A stretch of 64,000 nucleotides of DNA from Paracamarosporium sp. OC-R06-R3 (Eukaryota; Ascomycota; Dothideomycetes; Pleosporales; Didymosphaeriaceae), in assembly GCA_019828545.1 (NCBI GenBank), contig JACVRA010000171.1, positions 62,001-126,000 of the forward strand, given 5' to 3'. Below, in pieces: positions 1 through 11,905 of the stretch. How positions within the stretch are numbered: the stretch's first letter is position 1; each line of letters begins with the position of its first letter. The notes beneath the pieces are model-generated. The model saw nothing but the letters and a program-made list of their open reading frames with translations. It did no database searches and had not been told where the DNA came from. Position numbers and translations under genes: made by a program.

Positions 1-985
1 CTGATAGCTGCACGTTCGGTTCAGTGAGCAAGTTGTTGGAGCAGAGCCCTCGTCTCAGAAAGAGCTTGGGTACGCACCATGCTGTTGCAAAGCCCCACAA
101 GAAGTCCTTCGGAAGGTGTGAGTCCGTCATGCTGAGGTGATGGTCTAACAATCACAAGAAAATCAGAATATCTGACAAGCAATGCAATTGAGCCCGAAAG
201 CTCGAGGACGTCCGAGCTACATATACCGAGGGCGTAGGTAGTTCCACTGCGGCAAGCATCCCACCGAGCCAGCCTCGACGCGTCGCATACATTAATAGAC
301 GCGCCGTAGGACGGAAGAAGCAATTTTCAGTGCATCGACGGCTCTCACTCGGATGGGAACCGATTTTTCCGCCTCAGCATGATGCCATTAGGCACGAGAT
401 CCACCCGCAAGGTCTATGAGCGCGGTTTTGCTTGCTCACCTGCGTGCTGCTGCCCAAAAGTCAAGCTCGATTCTGCCACTGTAGCTTGTGGCTACCAGGG
501 CGGTGAATGGCTGTACGGGCCGCCGATTCTACCTGCCTTTATCCATGGAGAGGTGGGCTGTTGTGACGGCGGGGTAGGTAAGGTGATGCTGCGGCACGGC
601 GGCCGCGGCAGGTTCAGGCGAAATCTCGCGCCTCAGTATGCACAGCTCGCGGCTCTCCGACGACAGTCTTCAGCTTCCATTCGAGTGTAGAATCCGGTAC
701 GAAGCGTCGTCGGAAACCTTTCTCTACAACTGTCCAGCAGCGACGTCAATTCCCCGCATTGACCGAAAATGGTTTAGCGTTGCTAGCGGACGCCTTTCCG
801 CTTTGCGGTTTCCGCAGGAGCTCGGGCCATGCAGACATCATTCATCGAGACGTGCTGGCGGAGCTCGAGAACTGTCACAATTAGCTGTCGGAGCACTGGA
901 AAGCATATAATGGGGAGGCTTTGGGGCTGCAACCACGACATTGAACCACTGAAGTAGCGACAGCAACAGGAGGCCGATACACACG
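1..985. other. Left-edge stretch without a supported gene
   Basis: No reading frame here resembles a known family. The longest are about 100 codons (for example 21-323 on the minus strand and 379-690 on the plus strand), are not spliced convincingly and are of mixed composition. The right half must contain the promoter and 5' leader of the oxygenase gene that starts at 986. A fragment of a gene lying outside the window to the left cannot be excluded. Confidence 0.5.
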
Positions 986-2559
986 ATGCTGTCCATTGCT
1001 CGAACCGTCCGATCTCAAGCCATCCGGAAGCTACATCACGCGCGCACCGCGGCGACGCAGGCAGCCTCGAAACGCGCCGGCGACATCTCAGATGCATTTG
1101 CCTCGCTTTCTGGCCAGAGCTTTGCACCGCTTTCGCCCGAGTACGCAGATCTCAAGGCTCGCTTGATCAAAGGAAACGAAGACGCGATAAGACAGTCATG
1201 GGAGCGGCTGCTCAAGGACTTGCGCGAGGAGATACCGCTCATTGTGGAGAAGGGCTCCAAGGTTATTCCTGAGATAAGCTTCGAGGATATCGACAATGCG
1301 CCCGAGGAGTTTAGCAAGGAGCTCCGGAAGAGGGGTGTCGCTGTTGTGCGAGGCGTCGTGAGCGAGCAGGAGGCGCTGAGCTGGAAGCAGAACTTGAGGG
1401 AGTACATCGAAGCCAATCCCCAGACGAAGGGTACGTCCAATGGTCTCAATGTATGCAAGTTGGATGCTAACAAGCTCCAGCATTTCCACCCGAAAATCCA
1501 CAAGTCTTCGAACTCTACTGGTCGCGCGCCCAGCTCCTCGCCCGCGCCCACCCTAACATGCTCAAGGTGCAACGCTTCCTCATGTCGTACTGGCACGCCA
1601 CCAACCCGCACACCCCCATCTCTACCCGCCACCCCGTATCCTACGCCGACCGGCTGCGCATGCGCCTCCCCGGCGACTCGCGATTTGCACTCGGGCCACA
1701 CGTCGACGGAGGAAGCGTGGAGCGCTGGGACGAGAATGGATACGGGCTCGGCAAGGTGTACGACAGCGTGTGGAAAGGTCGCTGGGAGGATTTTGACCCG
1801 TGGGAGTCGACCTGCAGACTCCGCGTCGTGTCGGACCTCCACCAGGGCGTGGGCGCCTGCACTGCATTCCGCATGTTCCAAGGATGGCTATCCCTCTCCA
1901 CCACGGGACCCGGCGAGGGCACGCTTCTCGTCAACCCACTCCTCGCAAAAGCAACAGCATACTACCTCCTCCGACCATTCTTCAGCCCCAAGCACGGCGT
2001 CTCTCCCGGCGCGCAGACCGCCTCCGAAGCCACGACCTCAACCGCCGACTTCCTCGCCCCCTCAAACTGGAAAATGGACGACCAACCCTCCTCCTGGATC
2101 CAAGGCGCCACCCCAGGCCACGGCCAGGAACTCTCCCACCTCCTCCACCCGCACCTCAACCTCCGTCAGTCCATGATCCACGTCCCCACCGTCCGCCCAG
2201 GCGACTACGTAGCCTGGCACTGCGACACCATCCACGCAGTCGACAAGACGCACGCAGGCTCCTCCGACTCCTCCGTCCTATACATCCCCTCTTGTCCGCT
2301 TACAGAAGACAACGCGCGGTATCTTGTGCGGCAGCGCGAGAAGTTTATCAACGGCACGCCGAGCCCGGACTTTGGGGGCGGCGTCGGGGAGAGCGAGTTC
2401 GCAGGGAGGATCAAGGTTGAGGACGTGGAGGCTTTGATTGGTGTGGAGGGGTGCAGGAGTATGGGGTTGGCGGAGTGGGATAGCGATGTCGAGGACTTGG
2501 GGACCGGCGAGAGAGTCATGCTTGATAGGGCGAATAAGGTGGAGGGGTTTTATGAGTAG
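986..2559 (+). CDS. DUF1479 family Fe(II)/2-oxoglutarate-type oxygenase, probably mitochondrial
   Basis: Two exons, 986-1430 and 1481-2559, give 507 residues. The 50-nt intron (1431-1480) has a GTACGT donor and a TGCTAAC branch site, and removing it restores the family's continuous KAFPPENPQVFELYW region. The family (YbiU-like, DUF1479) has a cupin/double-stranded beta-helix fold related to 2-oxoglutarate and Fe(II) dioxygenases. The expected HxD metal pair is visible in LGPHVDGGSVERW, and a later histidine in YVAWHCDTIHAVD is a candidate third ligand. The substrate is unknown for most fungal members. The first ~30 residues are rich in Arg, Ala and Ser without acidic residues (MLSIARTVRSQAIRK), which looks like a mitochondrial presequence; this is inference. 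The gene stands alone, with no operon-like partner. Family assignment is strong; the reaction is not known. Confidence 0.88.
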
Positions 2560-4711
2560 TGCTTTGGGCGCTTAGTACTCCGTTGCATCGCATCCCGTCG
2601 AGTCGATTTCTCCGCGCTGTGATTCGATGTCATCTTTCTGACTTGTCGTCTATCCGTTGCTTTAGTTTGTGTCTTGGACGAGGTCGTAGCTGGTATAACG
2701 CCCATCAGGACCCATGTTGGTCTGGGCCGGGCTTGAGAGCTTTGTATATAACGAAAGTCGAGTATCCACGCAAGAATCCAAAGGGTTCGGAAGAGCGGTT
2801 CGTGAGTGTGTTTTCCTAACTCACATACCAAGTGCTATCGTAAACCTTACAACTTTGCCTGTGATGAAATACGTGATTCCTTTTTTTTTTTTTGCGACAG
2901 AATGGATTGAAACAGGCGCATAAGAAGTATCCGAACGGATGCCGCGGTACAAATGCACTAGCCTGGCTTCGTAAGAAAGACATAGAAGCTCTTGTTATAT
3001 CATGTCGCACGAAACCCGGTATCATGACTTTGAACTGAGAAAGCGGTGAGGTGATAGTTCGTACACTCATTTTTCCTACACGTGGGTTTTTCCTGACGTT
3101 TAAATTCTAAACGCTTGAATGATATAGTGAATAGCGTGTATACTTCGTATAGTTGTGGTGTGCTGTGCACGAAACTGCGACGGGTTGTGGTTTCGGAAAC
3201 GAATGGTGTTCGTGGGGGATGGATGATATGTTGGCAGTGTTCTTCCGTTGGGGAGTAGGAACCTTGCTGGGGAAAGAGATCGAGATGAGGGGAATATTAA
3301 TTGGTAGTGCACTTGCCACTTATGGTCTATACTATTAAGTGTGAAACATGAAAACTTGGTCGAGTAACATGATTTAGAGGCCGAAGTTGCAGCCAGACCC
3401 CATGAGATATACATGCTTAATTTCAACGAAGTGCTAATGTTAAGGCTACTAGGCCTTCCTATACTCCCTGGATGTCACTCTCCGCTGACAAGAGAGAAAT
3501 TCGTTATCATGCTGATGAGTTCTTGCTTAGAGCATGTTGTGCTTGAACTACTGTAACTTGTTCGTCAACTTCTCCTCAAGCCTAATCAAAATCACTTAGT
3601 TACCATCTTCTCATGAGTCCCAAAAAAGATTGTATTTCACGCTGCCGTTTTCAATTACTTTGGAAGAGTTCATTCTTTGCAATGCACCGATAATTACCTT
3701 CTCTACTCCCGCTCCCTAGAACTAAGCACCTCTACGTTGCAGTACATATCTCTAAAGTCATAAATCTCTTCTAACATTTTTGATATCAGAAATCTAACCG
3801 CAAATTTCACGTGCGCGGTTCTCTGCGTACCCTTCGCGTTTCGGCAGGCCCCGTGAAGATGCGTAAAAATATAACGATAAGTTTTCAAACCAGGCGATGT
3901 TACCACCCATGGAAACTGCCGAGGGTCTAAAAATCGCTTCTGCTGTGTGATTGGGCTAAAGCGGTGATCTACCCATTTCCCGCGGACTCTGGGGAAGTCT
4001 GGACCGAGATCCAGGAACGCCTTCGCGTAACTTGCAGTGGTCCCTACCTTGCCACAGGGAATACAGGGATGGTCCCATCTTGATTCTCCTGTTACGTGCT
4101 GTTTCTCTAATGCACCTGTGGGGGCCTTTGCTTTGGGTGACATCTGCCAGATTGTGAGCTTGGTTGTCGTGCCGTCTCACTAGCTTTAGCTAAACTTTAT
4201 TTTCTTTTCACAAGACAATCAGCTGTTCCGACACGATAGAGGATAACGAGCGAAAATAAAGAAGCTGAAAAAAGTTCCAAAGGGATGAAGATGGTGCCTG
4301 GTCTGGTTAACGAGGACGTAAATCGTGCCGGCGATGATGTTATTAACCAACTCAACCAGTGGCGACGACGAGCACACCCAAAGAAGCACAATGCAGCATT
4401 TTGTTGAACCTAGATCAACGCATAGAATCCATGATCTGCACGAGAATCGGCTGATCAGCGGACAAAACCCTGCACCGCGTCACCAGCGTTCAGCTCTGCT
4501 GGCGCACTATCTGACGCTAAGTGCGGGAACCTCGCTTTCAAAACTCACTTTGAATCATGACACGCAACTCCCGGGATGCAACTAGCATAGGCGAGGAGGC
4601 CTTACCGTTGGCCTTCATCGCGTTCTTTGGGACCCTTCGTAGTGAGGCGAAGTCCTCTTCAATTACATCGTTCGAAAGCATGTGTATACCTTAATATTGA
4701 TCGCCAGCAGC
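2560..4711. other. Intergenic stretch, no supported gene
   Basis: About 2.1 kb between two plus-strand genes. It holds a 13-T run near 2880 and AT-rich sequence around 3000-3700. The longest open frame (3703-4143, minus, 146 codons) has no recognisable domain, no clear splice signals and no neighbour logic, so it is not called. The right end holds the promoter of the rhodopsin-like gene. No tRNA or transposon signature was seen. Confidence 0.5.
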
Positions 4712-5989
4712 ATGAACATACACGAATCCATTGTAAGTAGTGTTGCCCGCCATCCGACGTCTCTTCCAACACAAGACAGGCTGCTCAAGCCACCCTGCTA
4801 GGCCTGGCTCTGATCGTAACTTTATTACGATGTTACGTCCGTCTTGGGATTGAGGGTCGCGCTCTCACCGTTTCCGACTACTTCATATGGGCAGGATGGT
4901 TTTGCACGATGGGCTGGGTCATCTGTTGCGTAAAGGCGCTCACCGTCCAAATCGACCATCCCTTGACTGAAGAGGGCTTCACCGATTCTGTGGAATACTT
5001 GAAGGTGCGTATCCGGGTACAGGTGCCCAGATACGATCCGCTAACTCACCATCAGACGGTCTATGCATCCTCCTTCCTCTTCGACTTGGGACTCTATATG
5101 CCCAAGGCATCCATCATCGCATTCTATTGGTGGCTAATACCAGCGGGATTCAGGCGTCTGCGGTTTGGACTGTACGTGGGAACGGCGTACATGGCTTGTG
5201 CTGGTGTTGCATCTCTGTTAACAGATACATTGATGTGCATACCTATCTCTGATAACTGGTGAGACCTTGCATGTGCTGGGCCGTCAATATGAAGCTAACA
5301 GTATTCACACAGGTCTCTCGAGAACCAGGCGAATTCAGTGTGGAACAATTCTGCATCGCTCGCTGTCAACTGGGGACTGAACTTCTCTACCGATCTCCTT
5401 CGTGGGTCCACCCTCCACAAAGTTAACACAACTCGACTAACCAAGGTCTACAGTCTTCATCCTACCATTCTTCATGATCTCCTGTCTGAAGCTCCGCAGA
5501 AGCCAAAAGTTCGGACTCTGCGGTATCTTCAGTCTCGGCGTCCTCACTATGATCATCAGCCTCGTCCGCTTCGCCGAGTACATGGGCGACTGGGATCTTG
5601 AGGATACAGTTGGAGGTAAGCTCTTCTCTCCCATAATCGCCGCCCACCAAGTCTAAATACTAAAAAACTACACAGACACATGGTGCACAGCCGAAATGTG
5701 TACCGCCGTGATCGTCGCCTCCCTCCCGGGCCTCAAGAACCTCCTGCTCCGCAAGACGACTCCGACCGACTCGTCATTCAACCGCACCACGCTCGGGTAC
5801 ATGCAAACAGGGTCTGGACACCCTAGCAACCATGTGACGGAGATCCGAGGCGGGCAATGGGACGACGAGCTGGAACTTACTTTTCTTGATCGAAAACCTT
5901 CTCCGAGCTCCACGGGGACAGGGACAAAAGACCACCAAGATGGTGTAGTGGTAACGAGGGACGTCATTGTGGTACGCAATGTGCTGTAA
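4712..5989 (+). CDS. Fungal rhodopsin-fold (PTH11-like) integral membrane protein
   Basis: Six exons: 4712-4732, 4780-5004, 5056-5258, 5313-5401, 5454-5615 and 5676-5989, coding 337 residues. All five introns are 47-60 nt GT-AG, and several carry CTAAC-like branch sites. The product has about seven hydrophobic helices from the N-terminus to residue ~250, then a hydrophilic cytoplasmic tail. Family hallmarks are visible: the DYFIWAGW segment after helix 1, Y-K spacing in LYMPKASIIAFYWW, the DNWSLEN stretch, and NFSTDLLLFILPFF followed by KLRRSQKFGL. These match the large fungal rhodopsin-like domain family that includes PTH11-related putative GPCRs; ligand and signalling partners are unknown. 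The first exon is only seven codons, chosen because it splices in phase into the conserved AAQATLLGLAL helix. It is convergent with het-C. Confidence 0.85.
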
Positions 5990-6941
5990 CCCATGGTCAG
6001 TGATGGGCATCCGAACTCAATACATTGTATATAGCATACGTTCTCAGCGGGAATTGCAAGCAAAGTTGCAGGCTGTGACTTCACTGCAAGATCGACGCGC
6101 ATCTCCAATAGAAGAATCTTCGCATGACATAGTCTCACCAGTGAATTTCCGTCGCGAGCGTCTGAAAATCATAGCATTACATAACAATCCCATGCAGCAT
6201 CGCAAGGTTAGTGAAGGTAGTCCAATCGAATCAAGCCAACGCCAGACCAAAAAGTTCGCTATAGGCACAAAGGCAAGCAGACAGACGGCTTGCGCCTGCG
6301 CAGCGGGCTCGTTTTGTACTCGGTGCATCTGATAAATTTCTCAACGCAGTGGATGGCATGGAGTGAACTACTGCTATACGAGCGAAGACCCTTCCTATCC
6401 CCATGCTCTTCCTTGATTACCCTGTATTCAATATCATCAAACGTGTCCACTACAGACCATGTTCCCGTCCCCATCTCCGAGATCTGCTTCCCTAAATATA
6501 TAGTTACGGAAGGCTTTGTACTGCTAAAGGTTGATGTAGGTCTCAGTATGCGATCACGAAGAAGCAGAGTAGTCTGGGTTAAATGCGTTTTGAGTGGAGC
6601 GGCTTAATTCTAGTATAAAGGAAGGAGCGGATTTTATTTTGGTTGGTATACGCGTGTATGTGAGTCTGACTACAGTAGCCGAAGGTTTGTAGGGGTTTGC
6701 CCAAAGCAGTGGCTTGCTTGCGCGAAGCGAGTAGGATGGTGGGCTTTGCAGCTTTTGAGGCTCGCAGCGTTTGATGGCCTGCTTGATCTCATTCTACCGT
6801 ACTTCGCACAGAACACACATTCTCCCTGTCTCCTCACCTTATCCCCCTCCAGGGTTGGTCTCGTGCAGCAAACAAGCATAGTGCATGCCTATCTACCTAC
6901 CCAACAAGGTGCCCAAACCCCACACGACCCACGCATCACAC
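5990..6941. other. Convergent 3' intergenic region
   Basis: The region lies between the 3' ends of the rhodopsin-like gene (+) and het-C (-), so it should hold two terminators/polyadenylation regions and no promoter. Short frames on both strands (up to 121 codons) look random. Nothing else was recognised. Confidence 0.5.
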
Positions 6942-9900
6942 CTAGTACCTCCTCTCATCACCATATCCAGATCCGCCATACCCGCCACCCCCACCATACT
7001 GCTGCCTCCTCTCACCGTACTCGTCCTCATCGCGACGACCGTACGATTCACCTCCACCATAGCCAGACTGTTCCTGGCGTCCGTACTCAGATTGGCCGTA
7101 GCCGGACGACTCCTGGCGACCGTACTCAGATTGTCCGTAACCAGACTGCTCCTGACGTCCGTATCCGCCGCCCGAGCCGTAAGAATCACCTCCGTAGCCA
7201 GACTGCTCTTGACGTCCGCCATAGCCGCCGGAGCTGTATGAGTCGCCTCCATAGCCAGACTGTTCCTGACGACCATAACCAGACTGCTCCTCACGCCCAT
7301 AGCCGGACTGCTCCTGACGACCATAGCCAGACTGTTGGCCGTACTCTGAGCGCCCGCCATACCCGCCGCTCTCCTCGCGGCGCTCCTCGCCGTACCTCCT
7401 TTCTTCGTCGTAGTCGCCGCTGTGTCCACCCGAGTGCCGCTTGTGCTCGCCTGAACGACGCTTATACGAATCGTTGTCGGAACCTTCGTTGTCGCTACCG
7501 TGCTTTCTGTGCTTCTTTTCTTCCTTCTCACGCCTCTTACGCTCCTTCTTCTGGCGCTTCTCGTAATCGTCTTCGTCGCCTGACTCCTCGTCTTCAGAGT
7601 CCTCGCCGTACTTCTTGCTCTTCCTGCGAAATGGTTAGCTGATGTGAAAAATTTAAGTCAAGTCGGAAACGTACTTCTTCTCTTCGCGGTAGTACTCTCC
7701 TTGGCGGTCAAAACCCTCCCGAGTCTCCTCAGAGCGGTACTGGCTGCCGCTCTCGTAGCGTCGCTCCTCGTGGCGCTCGTAGCCACCCGAGCCACCATAG
7801 CTGGAGGTCTCGACGCGCTGCTCGTAGCCATACGATCCGCCGCGCTCATCTTGCTCATGGCGAGAGTACTCCTCACGGCGTCCGCCCCCAGGATACTGCG
7901 TCTGCTCGTACGATGCTTGCCCGTAGCGCTCGGAGTCATCGCGAGAGCTCTTCTTGTGGTGGCCAGACTCGGAATAAGACTGTGTGTATGAGCCGTCATC
8001 GTCATACCTATCACTCTTCTTGCTCTTCTTCTCGTCATCGCCGAATGCACCTCCGAGGAGAGACCCGCCAATCCCACCAACAAGGCCTCCGACAAGACCA
8101 CCAAGAGCACCGCCACCAACGGCTTCACTGGCAAGCTTTCCGGCCTGGTCACTGACTTGCTGGATTTGATCATTGCCTTTCCCTTTACTACCTCCTCCAA
8201 AAGAAAAGTCGTTGGCCATCCCAAGAGGTTTGCAGCATCCGTGACCGGAGTCCTTCGGGCCCTCCTTGTGGTTCAAGCCTTGCTGAACGCCCTCCCGGCT
8301 GAGCTGTCTGATGAGTTGATCCTGGCCATCCCTGCGTTCTTCCCACCAGTTCCTCACAGCGTTGAACATGATGCTGCGGCCCTGCTCTACGCGACGATCC
8401 TGGTGCCTGAGCTGCGCAGGATGGTGGAAAACAGCTTGGATGATGGTATCGATCGTCGATTCTGGATCCGCCTCGCCGTCCCAGCAGGCAACGACTTGCG
8501 GGACTGCCCATTTGAGGACCTCAGATGCAACCCTTCCAGCGGGCTCGTTGAGCAGGTTGCTGAAGTGGTCCTTCGAAAGCATACTGTGGGTAGGATCGGT
8601 CGATTCATCGTCGTTGAACACAATATGCTGTTTCTCGCGAGAGCTGGCAATCACCTCGCTGGAGCCAGTCTCAAGCTCAGTCTTGACCTGGGTAATGATG
8701 GGTACGACAAAGGGGGCCAGGAGACTAAACACGAAGATGTTGATCTGCTCTTGCAGCTGCTCGATGAGATCGGGCAGCACAGGGATCTTCTCAATGAACT
8801 CGGAGATGGACTGCATAATCTCATCATGGAACTCCATGATGGGATAGATTTGCTTTACGAGTTCATCCATCTGCTGAGTGAACTCTTCCGGCTCCTTGGG
8901 AGTAATTTGCATGTTGTTCATCTTAGCAGCTTGTGCGTTCTCCTCGAGCTCATCGGCCTTTCCAGCCTGGTCCTTGCCACCAAAGACACCTTCAGGCAGC
9001 TTGCTCAGAAGATCCTTGATAGCGCTCTTGTTCTGCTTCCGGTCCGCATCGTTGATGGCGCCTTCAAGCTCTTGAAGCTCAGACTGCGTAGCCTTATCCG
9101 TGATTTCTCCACACACGGAGTGCAAAAAGTCCACACCACCAAAAGTTCCGGTGATGATAGGATAGACCGCGTTCCGTACACCTTCAATCTGGAACCTGGC
9201 GTTCCTACCGACATGTGGGAAAACCTCATGGGCACCTAGCTCGATGAGACAGAGCTCGGTGTAGTTGGAGTGAGCTGAGTAATCCTCGAGACAGTGCGTG
9301 GCTGTACCAAGGAGCCGCAGAGCTTCGTAGAAGTCTGGACCACGTCCGCCGGAGCGTTGTCCAAGGTCAATGCAGCGGCGAAGCAGGTCGCGGACCATGC
9401 CAGCCGATGTTGTGATACCCATATCTTCCGACGCAATGTAGTTTTTCAAACCAGTTCGCTCGTCGATACTCAGCTCGCGCCTCTCATCGACGGGTCCGCG
9501 CAGCCGGCGATCGTAGTCTCGCGCATCGAGGTTGTCAGCGTAGTCCTACCACAGTAAGTCAAGAATAATATTTGGCTGTAATCGATTTCCGCGCACCTTT
9601 GGATTGTCAATGTGCTCCTCAGGACGGTAGCAACCCAGCCTGTCCCTAGTGACCTCGAATTCCTTGGTGCCATAGCCAAAGCTCAAGAAGCCCAGGACCC
9701 ACAGCAGAATCCGAATAGCCTCCGCCGACACCATCTTGACGGTGCCGACATCCACAGCCTGCGAGTAGTCGCGAAGCCAGTTGCCAAAATATACCCTCTT
9801 CACATCCATCTTGCTGAACTTCTTGCCCGTACGGGAAGAGATAAGCAATGTCAGTAGCGTGTCTTCGATGTCTCCATGGCGCCAGTTCTGCCCCTCAATT

Positions 9901-10013
9901 TTGCTCAGGCTCGCGATGTTGCCTGCGCCAAACGCTGCTGTTGGGCGCGCCCAGATGACGAGCAGCACGAGGCAAGGCAGCCACATGTCGCTGAATGCGA
10001 GTTGGCGAGGCAT
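6942..10013 (-). CDS. het-C: Heterokaryon incompatibility protein Het-C
   Basis: Three exons on the minus strand: 10013-9597, 9545-7675 and 7623-6942, coding 989 residues. Both introns are 51 nt, GT-AG. The N-terminus is a signal peptide (hydrophobic VLLVIWARPTAAFG), followed by the diagnostic block GQNWRHGDIEDTL, VKRVYFGNWLRDYSQAVDVG and YRPEEHIDNPKDYADN. The first intron interrupts that last motif, and splicing repairs it. The central part is hydrophilic and helical with a hydrophobic segment around IFVFSLLAPFVVPIITQV. A glycine-alanine rich segment (GGLVGGLVGGIGGSLLGG) precedes a long charged and Gly/Tyr/Gln repeat tail. In Neurospora het-C controls vegetative incompatibility; many ascomycetes keep a single ordinary copy, so allorecognition here is not proven. 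Length agrees with the ~970-residue family members. Confidence 0.95.
6975..7355 (-). repeat. SGYGRQEQ-type tandem repeat encoding the Het-C tail
   Basis: The last exon of het-C encodes many imperfect copies of an octapeptide close to SGYGRQEQ, with variants GYGGDSYGSGG and QSEYGRQE. The underlying DNA repeats are imperfect 24-mers visible on the plus strand as recurring CCAGACTG and CCTGACG blocks. The segment is low-complexity, rich in Gly, Tyr, Gln, Ser and Arg. Het-C proteins are known to end in Gly-rich tails; copy number probably varies between strains (inference). Confidence 0.8.
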
Positions 10014-11905
10014 TATTGCGGGTGGGTAGCGGAGCTCCTGCCTTCAAGCTACGCAAGGTGTAGTGGTGTAATCTCGAATGAGGAAGTATCCTTGTAGGAA
10101 GAATGAATAAAGCAACAGAATAGGTGAGAGTTGGTTGTGGGAGGGTAGGAAGAACGCGTATAGGGGTCAGTTGTTGTTGATCAGTTGACGCAACACGTGT
10201 GTTTCAGCTGCCAAAGGCTGCCCTGCTTCACCCAGCTGCCCCGCAACGTGCGCGCCAAGCAGGATGACATAAGGAGGGGCTCGCAAAATGCCACAATGTG
10301 TGGCGTGACGCCACAATTTTCGAAGGATTGTCAGATCGTCAGGTGCACAAAATCTTGTTCGGACTTCACAAAGACGTTTTCTCGAATTGAGCTTTGGACC
10401 CTGGATTGATGCCGGACTTAGATTGCTGCTAGAGCTGTCGACCTCAAACTAGGGCTGACCGAACCTTGGGTCAATCGCGAACTTCGAACACCATCACGTG
10501 TGCATATATGAAAGACTGGGCTATGCGAGCACTAGTCGGCTACGAGAGTGTTCTAGAAACAATCTCAGAAGAACAGCGATCATGAGCTAGGATCTGTTGC
10601 GTGCCTGAGTCCGAAGTCTAAACATGTATCTTGCGGTATCTCGTCCCGCTCTGCATGCTCCGAGGGGACCCAGTATTGCGAATACTGCCTCGACTGTGCC
10701 TTACCTGCCCAAGGCGAAGCGTGACTTGCTAATGAGACGCACGCATATTCGTGCACACCGCTTAAACTCTCGTGGACCTTGTCTTTACCACCTATATGTG
10801 ATAATCAAACGGTGCGATAACGCCCCTGCACCCGCAAATTCTCCGCCAGCCTGCCCCTCATCCAAGAATAGAAGCTATACGGACTTGTTGAACTGGGTCG
10901 TTTTTCATTTCAAGCTGTGAGTCCGCGCAATCAATCAATGCCTGACGCTTCCGTCCGAGGTGCCCGTCTCCCCGCCTGCACCGTCGCTGCACCTCTTCGA
11001 AAGCAGTTCCAGCGTTACATGGAGGGTCTTACTGTGCAGTTGACAGGAAACATTCGCTAATCGGGGCGCGCTGGCATATGCATTATGAAGTCTGCAAGGA
11101 GGCAAGTCGAGCCGTCGAGGCGGGAACGGGATTTGCGGGAGATTTCGGGCAGGAAATGTGGTTACACACAATGGCCAATGCTGGATGATCAGCCATCGTC
11201 GATGACGAAAAAGCAGGGCGCGCTAACTGAGGAGACACAGCGCGGTTAAGTGCCATGCTGAGTAGCATTAGTACACGGGTGTCGCGCGGGTACTGACTTT
11301 GACAGGTCAGTGACAGTCGCACGTTGTGAAGCAGTCAAACGGCGGACATTCGTCAAATCATTCGCACGATGTATCACAGGCGTGGTCTGACATTGTGATT
11401 CCCGCTGTCAGTAACGGTAACCGTGATAACTTTAGAGCTGTCAAAAACCTGTGCTGCTTCGTTTCTGCGCCAACCCGCGAATGGCAGAACGCCAACCCAC
11501 GTTTTTTGTGCAACATCTGTCTGAGCCATGAGGATACCCTTTCCGTACACGCGCCGTTGACAGATCCGCTTGGTGCTACATGTACCCGCAATGCGCTGTA
11601 ACGTGACTCTCCCTCAACAGTGGGGAAGATGCATTCTGTATCACCCTCGCCAGAGGTACACCACGCTAACGCTTGCCTGCATTTTGACAGCAGGTACAAA
11701 GTTTCGTGAGGCGCAGACTGACAGCTGCACGTCGGCTGATCAACTGTTCCGATCCCTTCTTCTGCAGGAAGTGGAGCTGTTGCGTATTCCACGACATTAT
11801 TTTGATCGGTGACAGCGAAGCAGGGCATGCCGGTGAGCGATGCGTTCCAGGGAACATTTTGCTCTCTTGGTAGTGCGCAGCCGAGCTAGCCATACGCTGG
11901 GAGCA
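10014..11905. other. Intergenic stretch between het-C and MDM12
   Basis: The left end is the het-C promoter and 5' leader; the right end is the 3' side of MDM12. Two CACGTG E-box-like motifs occur (10195-10200 and 10496-10501). Frames up to 156 codons exist (11358-11828, minus) but show no domain and no codon pattern I would trust. No RNA gene was seen. Confidence 0.45.

Noticed and set aside
3703..4143. 146-codon open frame on the minus strand
   Set aside because: No recognisable domain, no conserved motif, no supporting neighbour; may be random in a 2.1-kb gap.
6746..7642. 298-codon Arg/His/Thr-rich open frame on the plus strand
   Set aside because: Antisense of the het-C repeat exon; the repeat removes stop codons in several phases.
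8157..9239. 360-codon open frame on the plus strand
   Set aside because: It is the exact antisense of the conserved second exon of het-C and its protein resembles nothing; a shadow frame.
11358..11828. 156-codon open frame on the minus strand with several cysteines
   Set aside because: No signal peptide or family resemblance; upstream and downstream signals are absent.
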